Assembly (NCBI GenBank): GCA_030447525.1
Contig: JAUJOR010000015.1
Coordinates: 62,001-126,000, forward strand
Length of the DNA: 64,000 bases
Direction of reading: 5' to 3'
Source: Chloroflexota bacterium
Lineage (GTDB): Bacteria > Chloroflexota > UBA11872 > UBA12225
Below the pieces are notes generated by a model. That model searched no databases. It was not told the DNA's origin and saw only the letters and a program-made list of their open reading frames with translations. A program made the translations under genes and the position numbers. Of the stretch, positions 18,082-27,256 are shown piece after piece (position 1 is the first letter of the stretch; each line of letters opens with the position of its first letter).

Positions 18082-18525
18082 ATGCGGTACCTGACTCGCG
18101 TCATCCCGGTGCGCACCGAGCGTCATCTAGAGTTCGTCGACGTCACCGACGAGGTGGCGCAAGTGGTGGCCGAAGCCAATGTGCGTGAGGGTTTCGCCGT
18201 CGTCTTTTCGCGACATTCCACGGCGGGAATCCGTATCAACGAGCACGAGCCCTTGCTGTTGGAGGACATGGCGCGCCTCTTGGAACAGATGGTTCCTACA
18301 GGCAACTACCGGCACGATGACCTGACGGTACGTACGGTCAACCTGACCGAAGACGAGCGAGTGAACGGCCACTCACACTGCCGCAGCTTGCTGCTGGGAG
18401 CCAGCGAGACGGTGCCGGTATCCGCCGGGTGCCTGCTCCTGGGTCGGTGGCAGCGTGTCTTTCTCGTGGAGCTGGACGGCCCGCGGTCACGCGAGTTCGT
18501 CGTCCAGGTGATCGGCGGGGCCTAA
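18082..18525 (+). CDS. YjbQ family (UPF0047) secondary thiamine-phosphate synthase-like protein
   Basis: 147 residues from ATG 18082, matching the family length; in-frame upstream codons back to 17758 look non-conserved. Motifs: VVFSRHSTAGIRINEHEP, YRHDDLTVRTVNLTEDE, the NGHSHCRSLLLGASETVPVS block, and LGRWQRVFLVELDGPRSRE. These contain the conserved histidines and the W-Q-x-(I/V) strand of YjbQ trimers. Some members form thiamine phosphate in vitro and others are linked to detoxification; the true role is unclear. It stands alone. Confidence 0.85.
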   Translation: MRYLTRVIPVRTERHLEFVDVTDEVAQVVAEANVREGFAVVFSRHSTAGIRINEHEPLLLEDMARLLEQMVPTGNYRHDDLTVRTVNLTEDERVNGHSHCRSLLLGASETVPVSAGCLLLGRWQRVFLVELDGPRSREFVVQVIGGA

Positions 18526-18736
18526 ATCTGCGCCGGCCGGTTCGCGCCCTGCCATCTTCTATTCGCTACGACTCCACGCGGCACGAACGTCCTAACTGAC
18601 CCAGCTGATAAGCAACTCCTTGCTGCCCGGGCAGCGGTTCAAAGAGGTCAAGCCGGGAGGCGCCGGGCCGGCGCCGTTCGCTCTACAATCCGCCCGCTAC
18701 CGTCGACGCGTCACGATCCGCAGTCTAAGGTCTGAA

Positions 18737-20347
18737 ATGCTAGGCGTTGCCGACTTCCCATACCCCTCGCGTCGCATGCCGGTGCTGGCGTCACGGGGCG
18801 TTGTGGCGACGAGCGAGCCCCTCGCCGCCCAGGCCGGCCTGGGTATGCTCCAGCGTGGCGGCAACGCCGTCGACGCGGTCATTGCTACGGCCATCACCCT
18901 GACGGTCGTCGAGCCGACGTCCAATGGTATCGGGTCGGACGCCTTCGCCTTGATCTGGGATGGGAAAACGCTGCACGGGCTCAACGGCTCCGGCCGCGCC
19001 CCGGCGACGCACTCCCTGGGACTGTTCCAGGAGCAGGACCTGCAGGAGGTGCCGGCGCGGGGCTGGCTCCCGGTGACCATCCCCGGCGCCCCGGCCGTCT
19101 GGCGTGACCTGCACCGTCGCTTTGGCAAGCTTCCCTTCGAGGTGCTCTTCGAGCCGGCGATTTACTATGCCGAAGGCGGCTTCCCCGTGGCCCCGGTGAC
19201 CGCGGCCGGCTGGGCGGGCAGCGCTCGCACCTTCGGCCAGACTTTGACCGGGCCGGCGTTCCGTGGCTGGTTCGAGACGTTTACCCGAGGCGGTCGGGGG
19301 CCACAACCGGGCGAGGTGTGGCGCCTCCCAGACCACGCTCGAACGCTGCGCTGCATCGCCGAGAGCGCGGGGGAGGCGTTCTACGGCGGGGACTTGGCGA
19401 GAACGATAGCCACCTTTGCCGCTGAGACCGATGGCTACATCACGGCGGACGACCTGGCGGCGCACACCAGCACCTGGGTTGAGCCGATCTCTGCGTCCTA
19501 CCGAGGATACGAGGTGTGGGAGATCCCCCCTAATGGACAGGGCATCGCCGCCTTGATGGCCCTCAACATCCTGGAGGGGTTCGACCTCGCCCGGCAGCCG
19601 CGAGAATCGGCGCAGAGCTACCACTTGCAGGTCGAGGCCATGAAGCTGGCCTTCGCCGACGTCCAGCGCTACGTCGCCGACCCCGAGCACGCCGCCGTCC
19701 CCGTCCCTGGCCTGCTGGATAAAGGATACGCCGGGGAGCGCCGCGCCCTGATAGGAGACCAGGCCCTCGCGCCGGCGCCCGGGGAGCCAGCCCGCGGGGG
19801 CACGGTGTACCTCTGCGCCGCCGACGGGGACGGGATGATGGTCTCCTTTATCCAGTCCAACTATCAGGGGTTCGGGAGCGGCATCGTCGTGCCGGGCACG
19901 GGGATCGCTCTGCAGAACCGGGGGCACGGCTTCTCGCTGCAGCCGGATCACCCCAACGTCGTGGCCCCGGGCAAGCGCCCCTTCCACACCATTATCCCCG
20001 CCTTTCTGACTCGTGCCGGCGAGGCGGTGGGCCCCTTCGGCGTTATGGGGGGACACATGCAGCCCCAGGGCCACCTCCAGATGGTGGTCAACCAGGTGGA
20101 CTACGGCCTCAACCCACAGGCCAGCCTGGACGCCCCGCGCTGGCAATGGCTGCGCGGTCGGGAGGTGGGCCTGGAGCAAGCCGTGCCCGGGCACGTCGTC
20201 CACGGCCTGCACTCCCGTGGCCATGAGGTGGTCGTGCAGCACAGCGCCAGCAGCTTTGGCAAAGGGCAGATCATCCGCCGGCTGGCCGGCGGGGCGTACG
20301 TGGCCGGGAGCGAGCCCCGAGCCGACGGCTGTGCCGTGGGATTCTAG
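18737..20347 (+). CDS. gamma-glutamyltransferase family protein (YwrD type)
   Basis: 536 residues from ATG 18737 (AAGG 6 nt upstream). The large subunit starts VVATSEPLAAQAGLGMLQRG with GGNAVDAVIAT. The autocleavage site is the Thr in RGGTVYLCAADGDGMMVSFI, followed by QSNYQGFGSG, as in the YwrD/cephalosporin-acylase branch. The small subunit ends with the GVMGGHMQPQGHLQMVVN oxyanion region. There is no signal peptide, so it is likely cytoplasmic. It hydrolyses or transfers gamma-glutamyl groups or related amides; the substrate is not determined. Confidence 0.9.
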   Translation: MLGVADFPYPSRRMPVLASRGVVATSEPLAAQAGLGMLQRGGNAVDAVIATAITLTVVEPTSNGIGSDAFALIWDGKTLHGLNGSGRAPATHSLGLFQEQDLQEVPARGWLPVTIPGAPAVWRDLHRRFGKLPFEVLFEPAIYYAEGGFPVAPVTAAGWAGSARTFGQTLTGPAFRGWFETFTRGGRGPQPGEVWRLPDHARTLRCIAESAGEAFYGGDLARTIATFAAETDGYITADDLAAHTSTWVEPISASYRGYEVWEIPPNGQGIAALMALNILEGFDLARQPRESAQSYHLQVEAMKLAFADVQRYVADPEHAAVPVPGLLDKGYAGERRALIGDQALAPAPGEPARGGTVYLCAADGDGMMVSFIQSNYQGFGSGIVVPGTGIALQNRGHGFSLQPDHPNVVAPGKRPFHTIIPAFLTRAGEAVGPFGVMGGHMQPQGHLQMVVNQVDYGLNPQASLDAPRWQWLRGREVGLEQAVPGHVVHGLHSRGHEVVVQHSASSFGKGQIIRRLAGGAYVAGSEPRADGCAVGF

Positions 20348-20367
20348 GTGGGGGAGCGCCAAGATCG

Positions 20368-20661
20368 ATGAAGGTTAGCGAGTTTCTAGAAGAGGAACGG
20401 GCGCGCCTGTCCGCCGCCGAGGAACAGGCGCGGGGCACGGCGGCGGACGCCTACACGGCGATGGTGCAGGGGTTTCCCTTCCAGTGCCGGCGGGAGTTTC
20501 TGGATTGGCTGAGCAACGGGGGGGATGTCCCACACGACTCGTTCCCGGCCATTTTGCGCCGCGTCTCGGGGCATAACGAGGTGCACGACCGGTTGGGGAT
20601 CAGTCCGGCCTATGCCCAGGAGCTCCTCGACCGCTGGCAGGCGGCGCACACGCACGGCTGA
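20368..20661 (+). CDS. hypothetical protein, 97 aa, helical
   Basis: Begins MKVSEFLEEERARLSAAEEQ 20 bp after the ggt-like gene, with a GGGGGAG purine run upstream. Charged, predicted helical throughout, with FQCRREFLDWLSNGG and YAQELLDRWQAAH. No membrane segment or known motif. Codon use matches neighbours and spacing suggests co-transcription with the upstream gene. Confidence 0.6.
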   Translation: MKVSEFLEEERARLSAAEEQARGTAADAYTAMVQGFPFQCRREFLDWLSNGGDVPHDSFPAILRRVSGHNEVHDRLGISPAYAQELLDRWQAAHTHG

Positions 20662-20737
20662 CGTCCGGTTTCTGTGCCCTGCCGGGGCTACCGATGAGTA
20701 GCCCCGGCGGTGAGCATGGTGGGGGAACGAGGGACGA

Positions 20738-21661
20738 ATGAAGGTACTCCTGGCGGGTGCAACCGGGTTCGTCGGCCGGCCACTGGTAGCGGCCTTGCAG
20801 AGCGCCGGCCACGAGGTGGTGGTGCTGACCCGACGTCCGTCCGGGGATGCCGGGCTGGCGCCGGGAGTGCGCTCAGCGTCATGGGACGGCCGGACGGTGT
20901 CCGAGAGCTGGGCGGGCGAGCTGGACGGGGCCGGCGCCGTGATCAACCTGGCCGGGGCTAACATCGGGGAGAAGCGCTGGACGGAGTCCCGCAAGCAGGA
21001 GCTGCGCCAGAGCCGGATAGAGGCTACCCAGGCGGTGATCGAGGCCTTGCAGCGTCTCCCCCAGGGGCGGCGGCCGGGACTCCTGGTCAACGCCTCCGGT
21101 ATTGATTACTACGGTGACCGGGGCGACGAGGTGGTCACGGAGGAAAGCCCCCCTGGAGACTCCTTCCTGGCCCGCCTCTGTGTGGACTGGGAGGGGGCGG
21201 CCCGCAAGGCGGAGCCCCTGGGGGTGCGCGTCGTGTTGATGCGCACTGCCGTCGTGTTTGGGCGGGGCGCCACGGCCTTGGAGCGCCTGGCCATGCCCTT
21301 CAAGCTCTTCGCCGGCGGCCCCCTCGGCAGCGGCAAGCAGTGGTTTTCCTGGATCCACCTGGACGACGCCGTTGGCCTGTATCGCCTGGCGATGGAGAAT
21401 GGCGAGGCCCGCGGGCCGCTGAACGTCGTGGCCCCCGACGCGCGCCGGGAAAGGGACGTCGCCAAGGAGGTCGGCCGTGTGCTCGGGCGGCCCTCCTGGG
21501 TCCCGGCCCCCGCCGTGGCCCTCAAGCTGGCCCTCGGTGAGCAGGCGGATCTTGTGCTCCACGGGCGACATGCGCAGCCCCGCAAGGCCCAGACCCTGGG
21601 CTATAGCTTCAAGTACCCGGATCTGCCCGGCGCATTGACCCAGGCCCTCACCGGGACCTAA
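20738..21661 (+). CDS. TIGR01777 family epimerase (SDR, YfcH/SulA-like)
   Basis: 307 residues, full length. Nucleotide-binding KVLLAGATGFVGRPLV at the N-terminus, then VINLAGANIGEKRWTESRKQ, which is the TIGR01777 hallmark, and the catalytic Tyr region NASGIDYYGDRGDE. The C-terminal DUF1731 domain is present (QPRKAQTLGYSFKYPDL). An extended SDR likely acting on a nucleotide-sugar-like substrate; the biochemical role of the family is poorly defined. Confidence 0.92.
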   Translation: MKVLLAGATGFVGRPLVAALQSAGHEVVVLTRRPSGDAGLAPGVRSASWDGRTVSESWAGELDGAGAVINLAGANIGEKRWTESRKQELRQSRIEATQAVIEALQRLPQGRRPGLLVNASGIDYYGDRGDEVVTEESPPGDSFLARLCVDWEGAARKAEPLGVRVVLMRTAVVFGRGATALERLAMPFKLFAGGPLGSGKQWFSWIHLDDAVGLYRLAMENGEARGPLNVVAPDARRERDVAKEVGRVLGRPSWVPAPAVALKLALGEQADLVLHGRHAQPRKAQTLGYSFKYPDLPGALTQALTGT

Positions 21662-21670
21662 TACCGCGTC

Positions 21671-21708
21671 CGGCCGGCGCTTGAGATGGGGGACGTTAGC
21701 GCTGGCCG
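21671..21708. terminator. hairpin between convergent epimerase and ROK kinase genes
   Basis: Arms CGGCCGGCGCT (21671-21681) and AGCGCTGGCCG (21698-21708) pair with one G-U. It sits exactly between the two stops. No T-run. Confidence 0.4.
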
Positions 21709-22616
21709 GCCGACATGGCCAGGGCAAAGGCCCCCATCAGGCCGGCGTCCTGCCCGAAGTGGGGCGCCACGACGTAGCCCCCGGCGTCTCCCTGCACCTC
21801 GGCCCGAGCGATATACCCGGCCAGGACCTGGGGCAGCCGGCGGCGCAGGCGGGCCAGGAGATGCCCCTGCTGGAGCACGCCCCCACCGACGACTATGCGC
21901 TGTGGGGACAGCACGAGGAGGAAGGTCGCCAGGGCTTGGGCGAGGTAGCCCGCTTCGAGCTCCCACATTGGGTGCTCCGGATCGAGCGTCTCCGGCGCCA
22001 CACCAGCGCGAGCCTGCAGGGCCGGCCCCGAGGCCAGGCCCTCGAAGCACGCCCCGTGAAATGGGCACACCCCGGCGAAATCGTCCGGGCGCCCGTCGGG
22101 CCAGGCGAGGCGGGGGAGGGGGACGTGGCCCATCTCCGGGTGCAGCAGACCGTGCAGGGGCCGGCCGTTGAGCACGGCCCCGCCGCCGATGCCGGTGCCG
22201 ACGGTGAGATAGAGGGCCGGGTCGCAGCCCCGGGCGGCCCCCCAGCGCCACTCGGCCAGGGCGGCCCCATTGACGTCGGTATCGATGACCACCGGCACGC
22301 CGAGGCGCCCCTGCAGCGTGGCGGCTACGGGGGCCCCGCTCCACCCCGGCTTCGGCGTTGCCAGCAGGGAGCCGAAGCCGGCGGCGTGGGGGTCGAGCTC
22401 CAACGGGCCGAAGCAGGCCACGCCGACGGCGGTCAGTCCGACGCTGCCGGGACCCTGCACCAGAAAGTCGGCCACGCGCCCCAGCGTCTCTTCAGGCGTC
22501 GTGGTCTCGAACCGGGCACGGGCCAGGATGTGGTCGGGACCGCGCCCCACGGCGCAGACGAACTTCGTCCCGCCTCCTTCCACCGCCCCGAAGAGCGTCC
22601 TTGCGCGCGCCGCCAT
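21696..22616 (-). CDS. ROK family sugar kinase (fructokinase-like)
   Basis: 306 residues. N-terminal phosphate loop FGAVEGGGTKFVCAVG, the DTDVNGAALAEWRWG catalytic Asp region, YLTVGTGIGGGAVLNG, and the zinc motif starting HPEMGHVPLPR and completed by CPFHGACFEGLASGPAL (His-Cys-His-Cys). The order and zinc site match ROK fructokinases (ScrK/GmuE type), which phosphorylate fructose or mannose. No sugar transporter is adjacent. Confidence 0.9.
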   Translation of the reverse strand: MAARARTLFGAVEGGGTKFVCAVGRGPDHILARARFETTTPEETLGRVADFLVQGPGSVGLTAVGVACFGPLELDPHAAGFGSLLATPKPGWSGAPVAATLQGRLGVPVVIDTDVNGAALAEWRWGAARGCDPALYLTVGTGIGGGAVLNGRPLHGLLHPEMGHVPLPRLAWPDGRPDDFAGVCPFHGACFEGLASGPALQARAGVAPETLDPEHPMWELEAGYLAQALATFLLVLSPQRIVVGGGVLQQGHLLARLRRRLPQVLAGYIARAEVQGDAGGYVVAPHFGQDAGLMGAFALAMSAGQR

Positions 22617-22838
22617 GTCTCCCCTGCAGTCTCAGGTGTCTCGCGCTGCGCGCCGTCCATGAACGGCAGGTACGAAGAGACAAGTCCTCACCGCTGCGCA
22701 GACAACTACACCCCTGGGCCCGGTTGCCTACCGGGCCAGGTCTGGCAATCAGCGCAACGATCAGGAGTGGCCGGGAGTCAGTCTAGCACCGGCTCCTGTC
22801 TACACTGCTATCTCCACACTGCTATCTCTGCACTGCCA

Positions 22839-24002
22839 TCAATGAAGGGGCGGCCTGAGGGAGGCGACGGGGCCCGTCTGGTACGGCGCTTGGCCAGATG
22901 GTAAACCACCGGAGGAATCCCGCGACGACTGCAGGGGTGCCGGGGGCCCGTCCGGTACGGCGTCTAGCCAGGACGGTGGGGGGAGGCCGAGGCGGCGGGC
23001 GGCCCAGGGGAGCGAGGCTCGGAGCTGGCGGCGCTGGACGGTGCGCAGGCGGGGCAGCCCCGGGAGAGACGGTCGCCAGGCGGAATTGGCGAAGTACCCG
23101 GCAATGGCCGCGACGCAGGCGTCCAGGACGCCTTCCCGTACGGGGAAGCCCGCGGCGTACCAGGCCATGAACCGCTCCGGCGCCGGCCCGCCCTCGCAGG
23201 CGATCGACTGGGCAAAGGCGGCGGCATCCACCTCTGCCGGCCCGGCGCAGGCGAACGGCCAGTCGAAGAGGCGCAGCGCAGGGGGTGGCGGTGAGGGGAG
23301 GGGAGTCTGGCCGGCATGCCGGCCGGTGGCCAGGCGGATGTTGTCGGAGCGGGTGTCGAAGTGCAGCAGGGCATAGGGTGGGCGGACGCGCCTGAGCCCG
23401 GCGGCGGCTCGGCGTAGCTGCGGCAGGGCACCGGTGATCCAGGCATGTGCGTCCGCCGCCCGGTCCCCGGCCATGCCGGTGATCCCTTCCAGATCCGCGG
23501 GTGTCGTGGCCACCTGGTCCCAGGAATGGTCTAGCTTTCCCCACACACGGCGGCGAGGGAGCCAGCGCGGCAGGGGCCGGTGGAGCGTTGCCCGGTGGAA
23601 CTCGGCGTAGGCCGCCGCGGCCCGCCGCGTCTTTGCCACTGACCATGGGGGGACACTGGGCGGGCCCAGGTCTTCCAGGAGCAGCACGTGCCAGCCGTCA
23701 CGCCTCAAGGCGCCGTAAAAGGCCGGCGCCCAGGGGGCGATCAGATCGCCGAGATCGCGGTATACCCGCTCTTCCTGGGCCAGGGTGCGGCGCATGTGGC
23801 TGTTCGACGTCCCGTCGACGCCCTTGAGGAAGGCCCGGCGTTCCCCGGCCAATGTCAGCCGGAACGTGGCCGACGGGCCGTAGCCCCCCCAGATGCGGGC
23901 GGCGCGGATGACAGGGGCGCCAAGGGCGGCCTCAACCTCCCGGCGGACGGCCAGGGGCACCGCCTGCCAGGGGGGCTTTGCTTCGGCTCCAAGGCGAGGC
24001 AT
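22839..24002 (-). CDS. aminoglycoside phosphotransferase-family (APH) kinase
   Basis: 387 residues. Protein-kinase-like fold: N-lobe with FLKGVDGT, hinge region VLLLEDLGPPS, catalytic loop YALLHFDTRSDNIRLA (HxD and N) and the metal-binding LFDWPFACAGPAEVD. The brackets fit the APH/choline-kinase superfamily, whose members often phosphorylate small metabolites rather than drugs. The C-terminus is a proline/serine-rich tail of about 40 residues. It is 25 bp downstream of the solute-binding protein gene, so the two may be co-transcribed. Confidence 0.82.
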   Translation of the reverse strand: MPRLGAEAKPPWQAVPLAVRREVEAALGAPVIRAARIWGGYGPSATFRLTLAGERRAFLKGVDGTSNSHMRRTLAQEERVYRDLGDLIAPWAPAFYGALRRDGWHVLLLEDLGPPSVPPWSVAKTRRAAAAYAEFHRATLHRPLPRWLPRRRVWGKLDHSWDQVATTPADLEGITGMAGDRAADAHAWITGALPQLRRAAAGLRRVRPPYALLHFDTRSDNIRLATGRHAGQTPLPSPPPPALRLFDWPFACAGPAEVDAAAFAQSIACEGGPAPERFMAWYAAGFPVREGVLDACVAAIAGYFANSAWRPSLPGLPRLRTVQRRQLRASLPWAARRLGLPPPSWLDAVPDGPPAPLQSSRDSSGGLPSGQAPYQTGPVASLRPPLH

Positions 24003-24027
24003 GAGGCCAGGTGAGGGCGCGGCTCAG

Positions 24028-25365
24028 TCACCGCGGCTGATCGAGGATCGTCTGCAGCGCCTGCGTGATCTGGTCGGCTCCCGTGGGAGGAGACACTTTG
24101 GACAGCCAGATGTCCGGTAGGGCCCGCTCCATGGTGGTGATCATCTCCGGCGTGCGCAGGTTGTAGGCCACGCCGGCCGGCCTGGCCTCTGGCATCAGCC
24201 CGGCACCGATCTTGTACCACGGCTCGTAGCTCCACAGGCGCGGGTCATTCCACACGTCCGGCCGCCCGCCGGGTGACCCTGATTCCATCAAGATCTTCTG
24301 CACCCCCACCTCATGCGAGGTCAGCAGCTTGATTAGCTCCCATCCCTCGCGCGGGCCCTTCGTCTGGCGCAGCAGGTGCATGGTGTTGGTATGCAGCGCC
24401 GTACCGCGCTTGCCCCCTGGGCCAGGGGGGAACAGCGTCGCCGCCCACTTGAATCGATCGCCGATGGGCCTGCGCCAGGTGGTCACCGTCGCCACATTGC
24501 TGGCGTACAGACCCATGGTGCCATCCTGGAACATCTGGCCGGGGCCAGGCATCTCGGCCGGGCTGGGCGCCGCCCGGTGCCGGCCGATCATGTCATACTC
24601 CCATTGCAGCGCAGCCTTGGCCTCCGACGTGTTCAGCGTTGCCTTCTTGCCGTCCGCCGAGAGGACATCGCCGCCGAAGGCGCGCACGCGGGTCACGACC
24701 TGGAAGAAACCTCGACCCCAGCCGTAGCCCCAGACGTCAGGCCTTACCACCCGCTTGGCCGCCGCCACCAGGTCGTCGAGCTTCCAGGTGGTATCCGGGT
24801 GCTTCACGCCGGCGGCGTCGAGCAGATTCATGTTGTAAAAGAGCGTCACCTCGCCGGGATGGCCGACGGTCGGCAGGGCCCATAGCTTGCCCTCCCAGCG
24901 GTCGGCTTCGATGGCCCCGGCGTAGAATTGCGTGAGGTCGAACTTGTCGGCCTTGAGCAGATCGTCAAGGGGACGCACCAGCCCCTTGTGCGCCCACGAC
25001 GCGAGGTGTCCCTGCGTGTTCCAGCCGTACGCCAGGTCACCGAGCTGATCCGAGGCGTGCAGCGCGAGCATCTTCGTCCAGTACTCGCTCGACGGGTATT
25101 CCTCGATCTCGGTCTTGATGTTGGGGTGCTGCTGCGAGAACTCGGCGCTGTAGCGGTGGGCGTATTGCTCCGACTGGCCGGCCATCTGGTGCAGCCGCAG
25201 CGTCAGCGGCTCTTTGGTCAGCGCCGTCGCCGGCCCGCCGACCCCGCTACTTCCGCCCGGCGCACAGCCGGCCACGGCGAGGGCCGGCAGCGCTGCCGCC
25301 ACAGCCTTCGTGGCCGAGCGGCGGCTGAGCCGTGCTGCCTGGCGGCGGTTCGTACCCTCTATCAT
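24028..25365 (-). CDS. family 1 extracellular solute-binding lipoprotein (sugar ABC transporter)
   Basis: 445 residues. A twin-arginine-like start (SRRSATKAVAAALPALAVAG) leads to lipobox VAGC at Cys 34. The mature part follows the sugar-binding fold: LTLRLHQMAGQSEQYAHRYS, WTKMLALHASDQLGDLAYGW, and a C-terminal hinge MHLLRQTKGPREGWELIKLL. It is expected to be lipid-anchored outside the membrane and to bind an oligosaccharide. No permease or ATPase genes are adjacent, so the transporter must be elsewhere or absent. Confidence 0.88.
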   Translation of the reverse strand: MIEGTNRRQAARLSRRSATKAVAAALPALAVAGCAPGGSSGVGGPATALTKEPLTLRLHQMAGQSEQYAHRYSAEFSQQHPNIKTEIEEYPSSEYWTKMLALHASDQLGDLAYGWNTQGHLASWAHKGLVRPLDDLLKADKFDLTQFYAGAIEADRWEGKLWALPTVGHPGEVTLFYNMNLLDAAGVKHPDTTWKLDDLVAAAKRVVRPDVWGYGWGRGFFQVVTRVRAFGGDVLSADGKKATLNTSEAKAALQWEYDMIGRHRAAPSPAEMPGPGQMFQDGTMGLYASNVATVTTWRRPIGDRFKWAATLFPPGPGGKRGTALHTNTMHLLRQTKGPREGWELIKLLTSHEVGVQKILMESGSPGGRPDVWNDPRLWSYEPWYKIGAGLMPEARPAGVAYNLRTPEMITTMERALPDIWLSKVSPPTGADQITQALQTILDQPR

Positions 25366-25549
25366 CGCTGTTCCCCAGTTGTTGCTCCCCGTTCAGATGG
25401 CGCTGCCACTCTAGCGCCCCCCTATCGAGGGCGCAAGCGGCGGGGAGGGACACCGACCCGGCGAGGGGCGCTGCGCGCCTGGCGAAGGACGCGGACGGCG
25501 CATAGCGGAAGCGAGCAACCTCGTCTGAGCGCTCCCTCGCCGGTGCACT

Positions 25550-25580
25550 CCGCCCTCGAGGCTCGTAGCCTCGAGGGCGG
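25550..25580. terminator. perfect 14-bp inverted repeat after gcvPB
   Basis: CCGCCCTCGAGGCT (25550-25563) and AGCCTCGAGGGCGG (25567-25580) with a 3-nt loop, 10 bp beyond the gcvPB stop. Very stable, no T-run. Confidence 0.65.
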
Positions 25581-25589
25581 CCACGAAGG

Positions 25590-27200
25590 TTAGTAGCGTC
25601 CCTGGACGGCGGCTTCGTGGCGCGCTTCGGATAGCGACTCGGCCGCCTCACCGGCGATCCCCGCGCGCCAGCGCAGGTCCGGCCGGCGCGCGGCGCGCAC
25701 CTCGTCGAGGCGCCCGATGGGCGTGCTGGAGGGGGCCTCGTGCAGGACCTCCGGTTGCTCCCGCGCCTCCTGGGCGATGGCTAGCATGGCCCCGGCAAAG
25801 GCGTCCAGGGTCTGGCGTGACTCCGTCTCCGTCGGCTCAATCATGATCGCCTCGGGGACGATGAGGGGGAAGTAGATCGTCGGGGGGTGGTAGCCGTAGT
25901 CGATGAGGCGCTTGGCCAGGTCGAGCGTGCGCAGGCCGTGCTCCCGGAGCCACCGCCCGTCGAGGACGAACTCGTGCATGCAGATGCGGTCGACGTACAG
26001 GGGGTAAGCCTGGCGCAGCTTGCTCCGTAGGTAGTTGGCGTTGAGCACGGCGTTGGCCCCGACGTCGTACAGCCCTTCTTTTCCCAGGGAGAGGATGTAG
26101 GTGTAGGAGCGCAGGGCGGCGTTGAAGTTGCCGTGGAAGCCGTGCACCCGCCCGATGGAGTCCGGCCGGTGGTGGTCGAAGCCGTAGCTGCCGTTCTCCC
26201 GGCGGGCGACGACGGGGGCGGGGAGGAACGGCTCCAGGTCAGACGTGACGCAGATGGCTCCCCCGCCGGGCCCGCCTCCGCCGTGGGGCACGGCGAAGGT
26301 CTTATGTAAGTTGATGTGCAGGAGGTCGACGCCGAGGTCGCCGGGTCGCACCTGGCCGACCATGGCGTTCATGTTGGCCCCATCGCAATAGACGTAGCAG
26401 CCGACGTCATGCGCCAGTCTGCAGATCTCCGTGATCTGGCGCTCGAACAACCCCAGGGTGTTCGGCACGGTGATCATGATGGCGGCGCAGTCCTCGTCCA
26501 GCTTGGCCTTGAAGTCCGCGAAGTCCAGTTCCCCAGTCCGCCGGTCGTGGCCGACGGTGACGGCCTCGTAGCCGGACATCGCCGCCGTGGCGGGGTTGGT
26601 GCCGTGGGCCGAGTCCGGGATGAGCACCTTGCGGCGCATCCGCCCCGCTTTGATGTGGGCGGCCCGCACCATCATGATCCCGGTGAACTCCCCGTGCGCC
26701 CCGGCCACCGGCTGGGCGGAGACCCCGGGCAACCCGGTGATCTCTCCCAGGAGCTGACCCAGCTCGTAGAGCACCCGCAGCGCCCCTTGCACCGTCTCCT
26801 CCGGCTGGAGGGGGTGCAGCTGGCGGAAGCCCGGCAGGGCGGCCACGTTCTCGTCCAGCTTGGGGTTGTACTTCATGGTGCATGAGCCGAGGGGATAGAA
26901 CTCCGCGTCCACCGAGTAATTCAGCTTGGACAGGCGGGTGAAGTGCCTTACCACGTCCAGCTCGCCGACTTCGGGGAGGGACAGGTCTGTCCGTAGCTCC
27001 GCTTCGGGTATCAGCTCTGCCACGGGCTTGCGCGGAACATCGCAGGGGGGCAGGGAGCCTGCCCGTCGCCCCGGGACGCTCTTCTCGAAGATCAGGGGCT
27101 CCGGTGTCTTCCGCCCGCCGTTCAGTGGGCCATGACTCCCGCTCTCGGCGAGTCCGGCGGTGGCTACGGCGCCGTTGGTCTTGGGAGGGCTGTCGGCCAT
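25590..27200 (-). CDS. gcvPB: glycine dehydrogenase (decarboxylating) subunit 2
   Basis: 536 residues. The PLP-carrying half of the split P-protein: Schiff-base Lys in HINLHKTFAVPHGGGGPGGG, the YPLGSCTMKYNPK motif and the glycine-rich loop SAHGTNPATAAM. It works with GcvPA, GcvH and GcvT to split glycine into CO2, ammonia and methylene-THF. An N-terminal extension of about 40 residues is low-complexity. Last gene of the gcvT-gcvH-gcvPA-gcvPB run, 56 bp after gcvPA, closed by a hairpin. Confidence 0.96.
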   Translation of the reverse strand: MADSPPKTNGAVATAGLAESGSHGPLNGGRKTPEPLIFEKSVPGRRAGSLPPCDVPRKPVAELIPEAELRTDLSLPEVGELDVVRHFTRLSKLNYSVDAEFYPLGSCTMKYNPKLDENVAALPGFRQLHPLQPEETVQGALRVLYELGQLLGEITGLPGVSAQPVAGAHGEFTGIMMVRAAHIKAGRMRRKVLIPDSAHGTNPATAAMSGYEAVTVGHDRRTGELDFADFKAKLDEDCAAIMITVPNTLGLFERQITEICRLAHDVGCYVYCDGANMNAMVGQVRPGDLGVDLLHINLHKTFAVPHGGGGPGGGAICVTSDLEPFLPAPVVARRENGSYGFDHHRPDSIGRVHGFHGNFNAALRSYTYILSLGKEGLYDVGANAVLNANYLRSKLRQAYPLYVDRICMHEFVLDGRWLREHGLRTLDLAKRLIDYGYHPPTIYFPLIVPEAIMIEPTETESRQTLDAFAGAMLAIAQEAREQPEVLHEAPSSTPIGRLDEVRAARRPDLRWRAGIAGEAAESLSEARHEAAVQGRY

Positions 27201-27256
27201 GGGTTCAGAAGTCCTTGCAGGGATTGACGTGGTTCACGGGCCGGCTGACCAGGGGA

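Noticed and set aside
18791..20362. 523-codon open frame antisense to the gamma-glutamyltransferase
   Set aside because: It mirrors a strongly conserved gene; high-GC coding DNA commonly leaves the complementary frame open. No motif or start signal.
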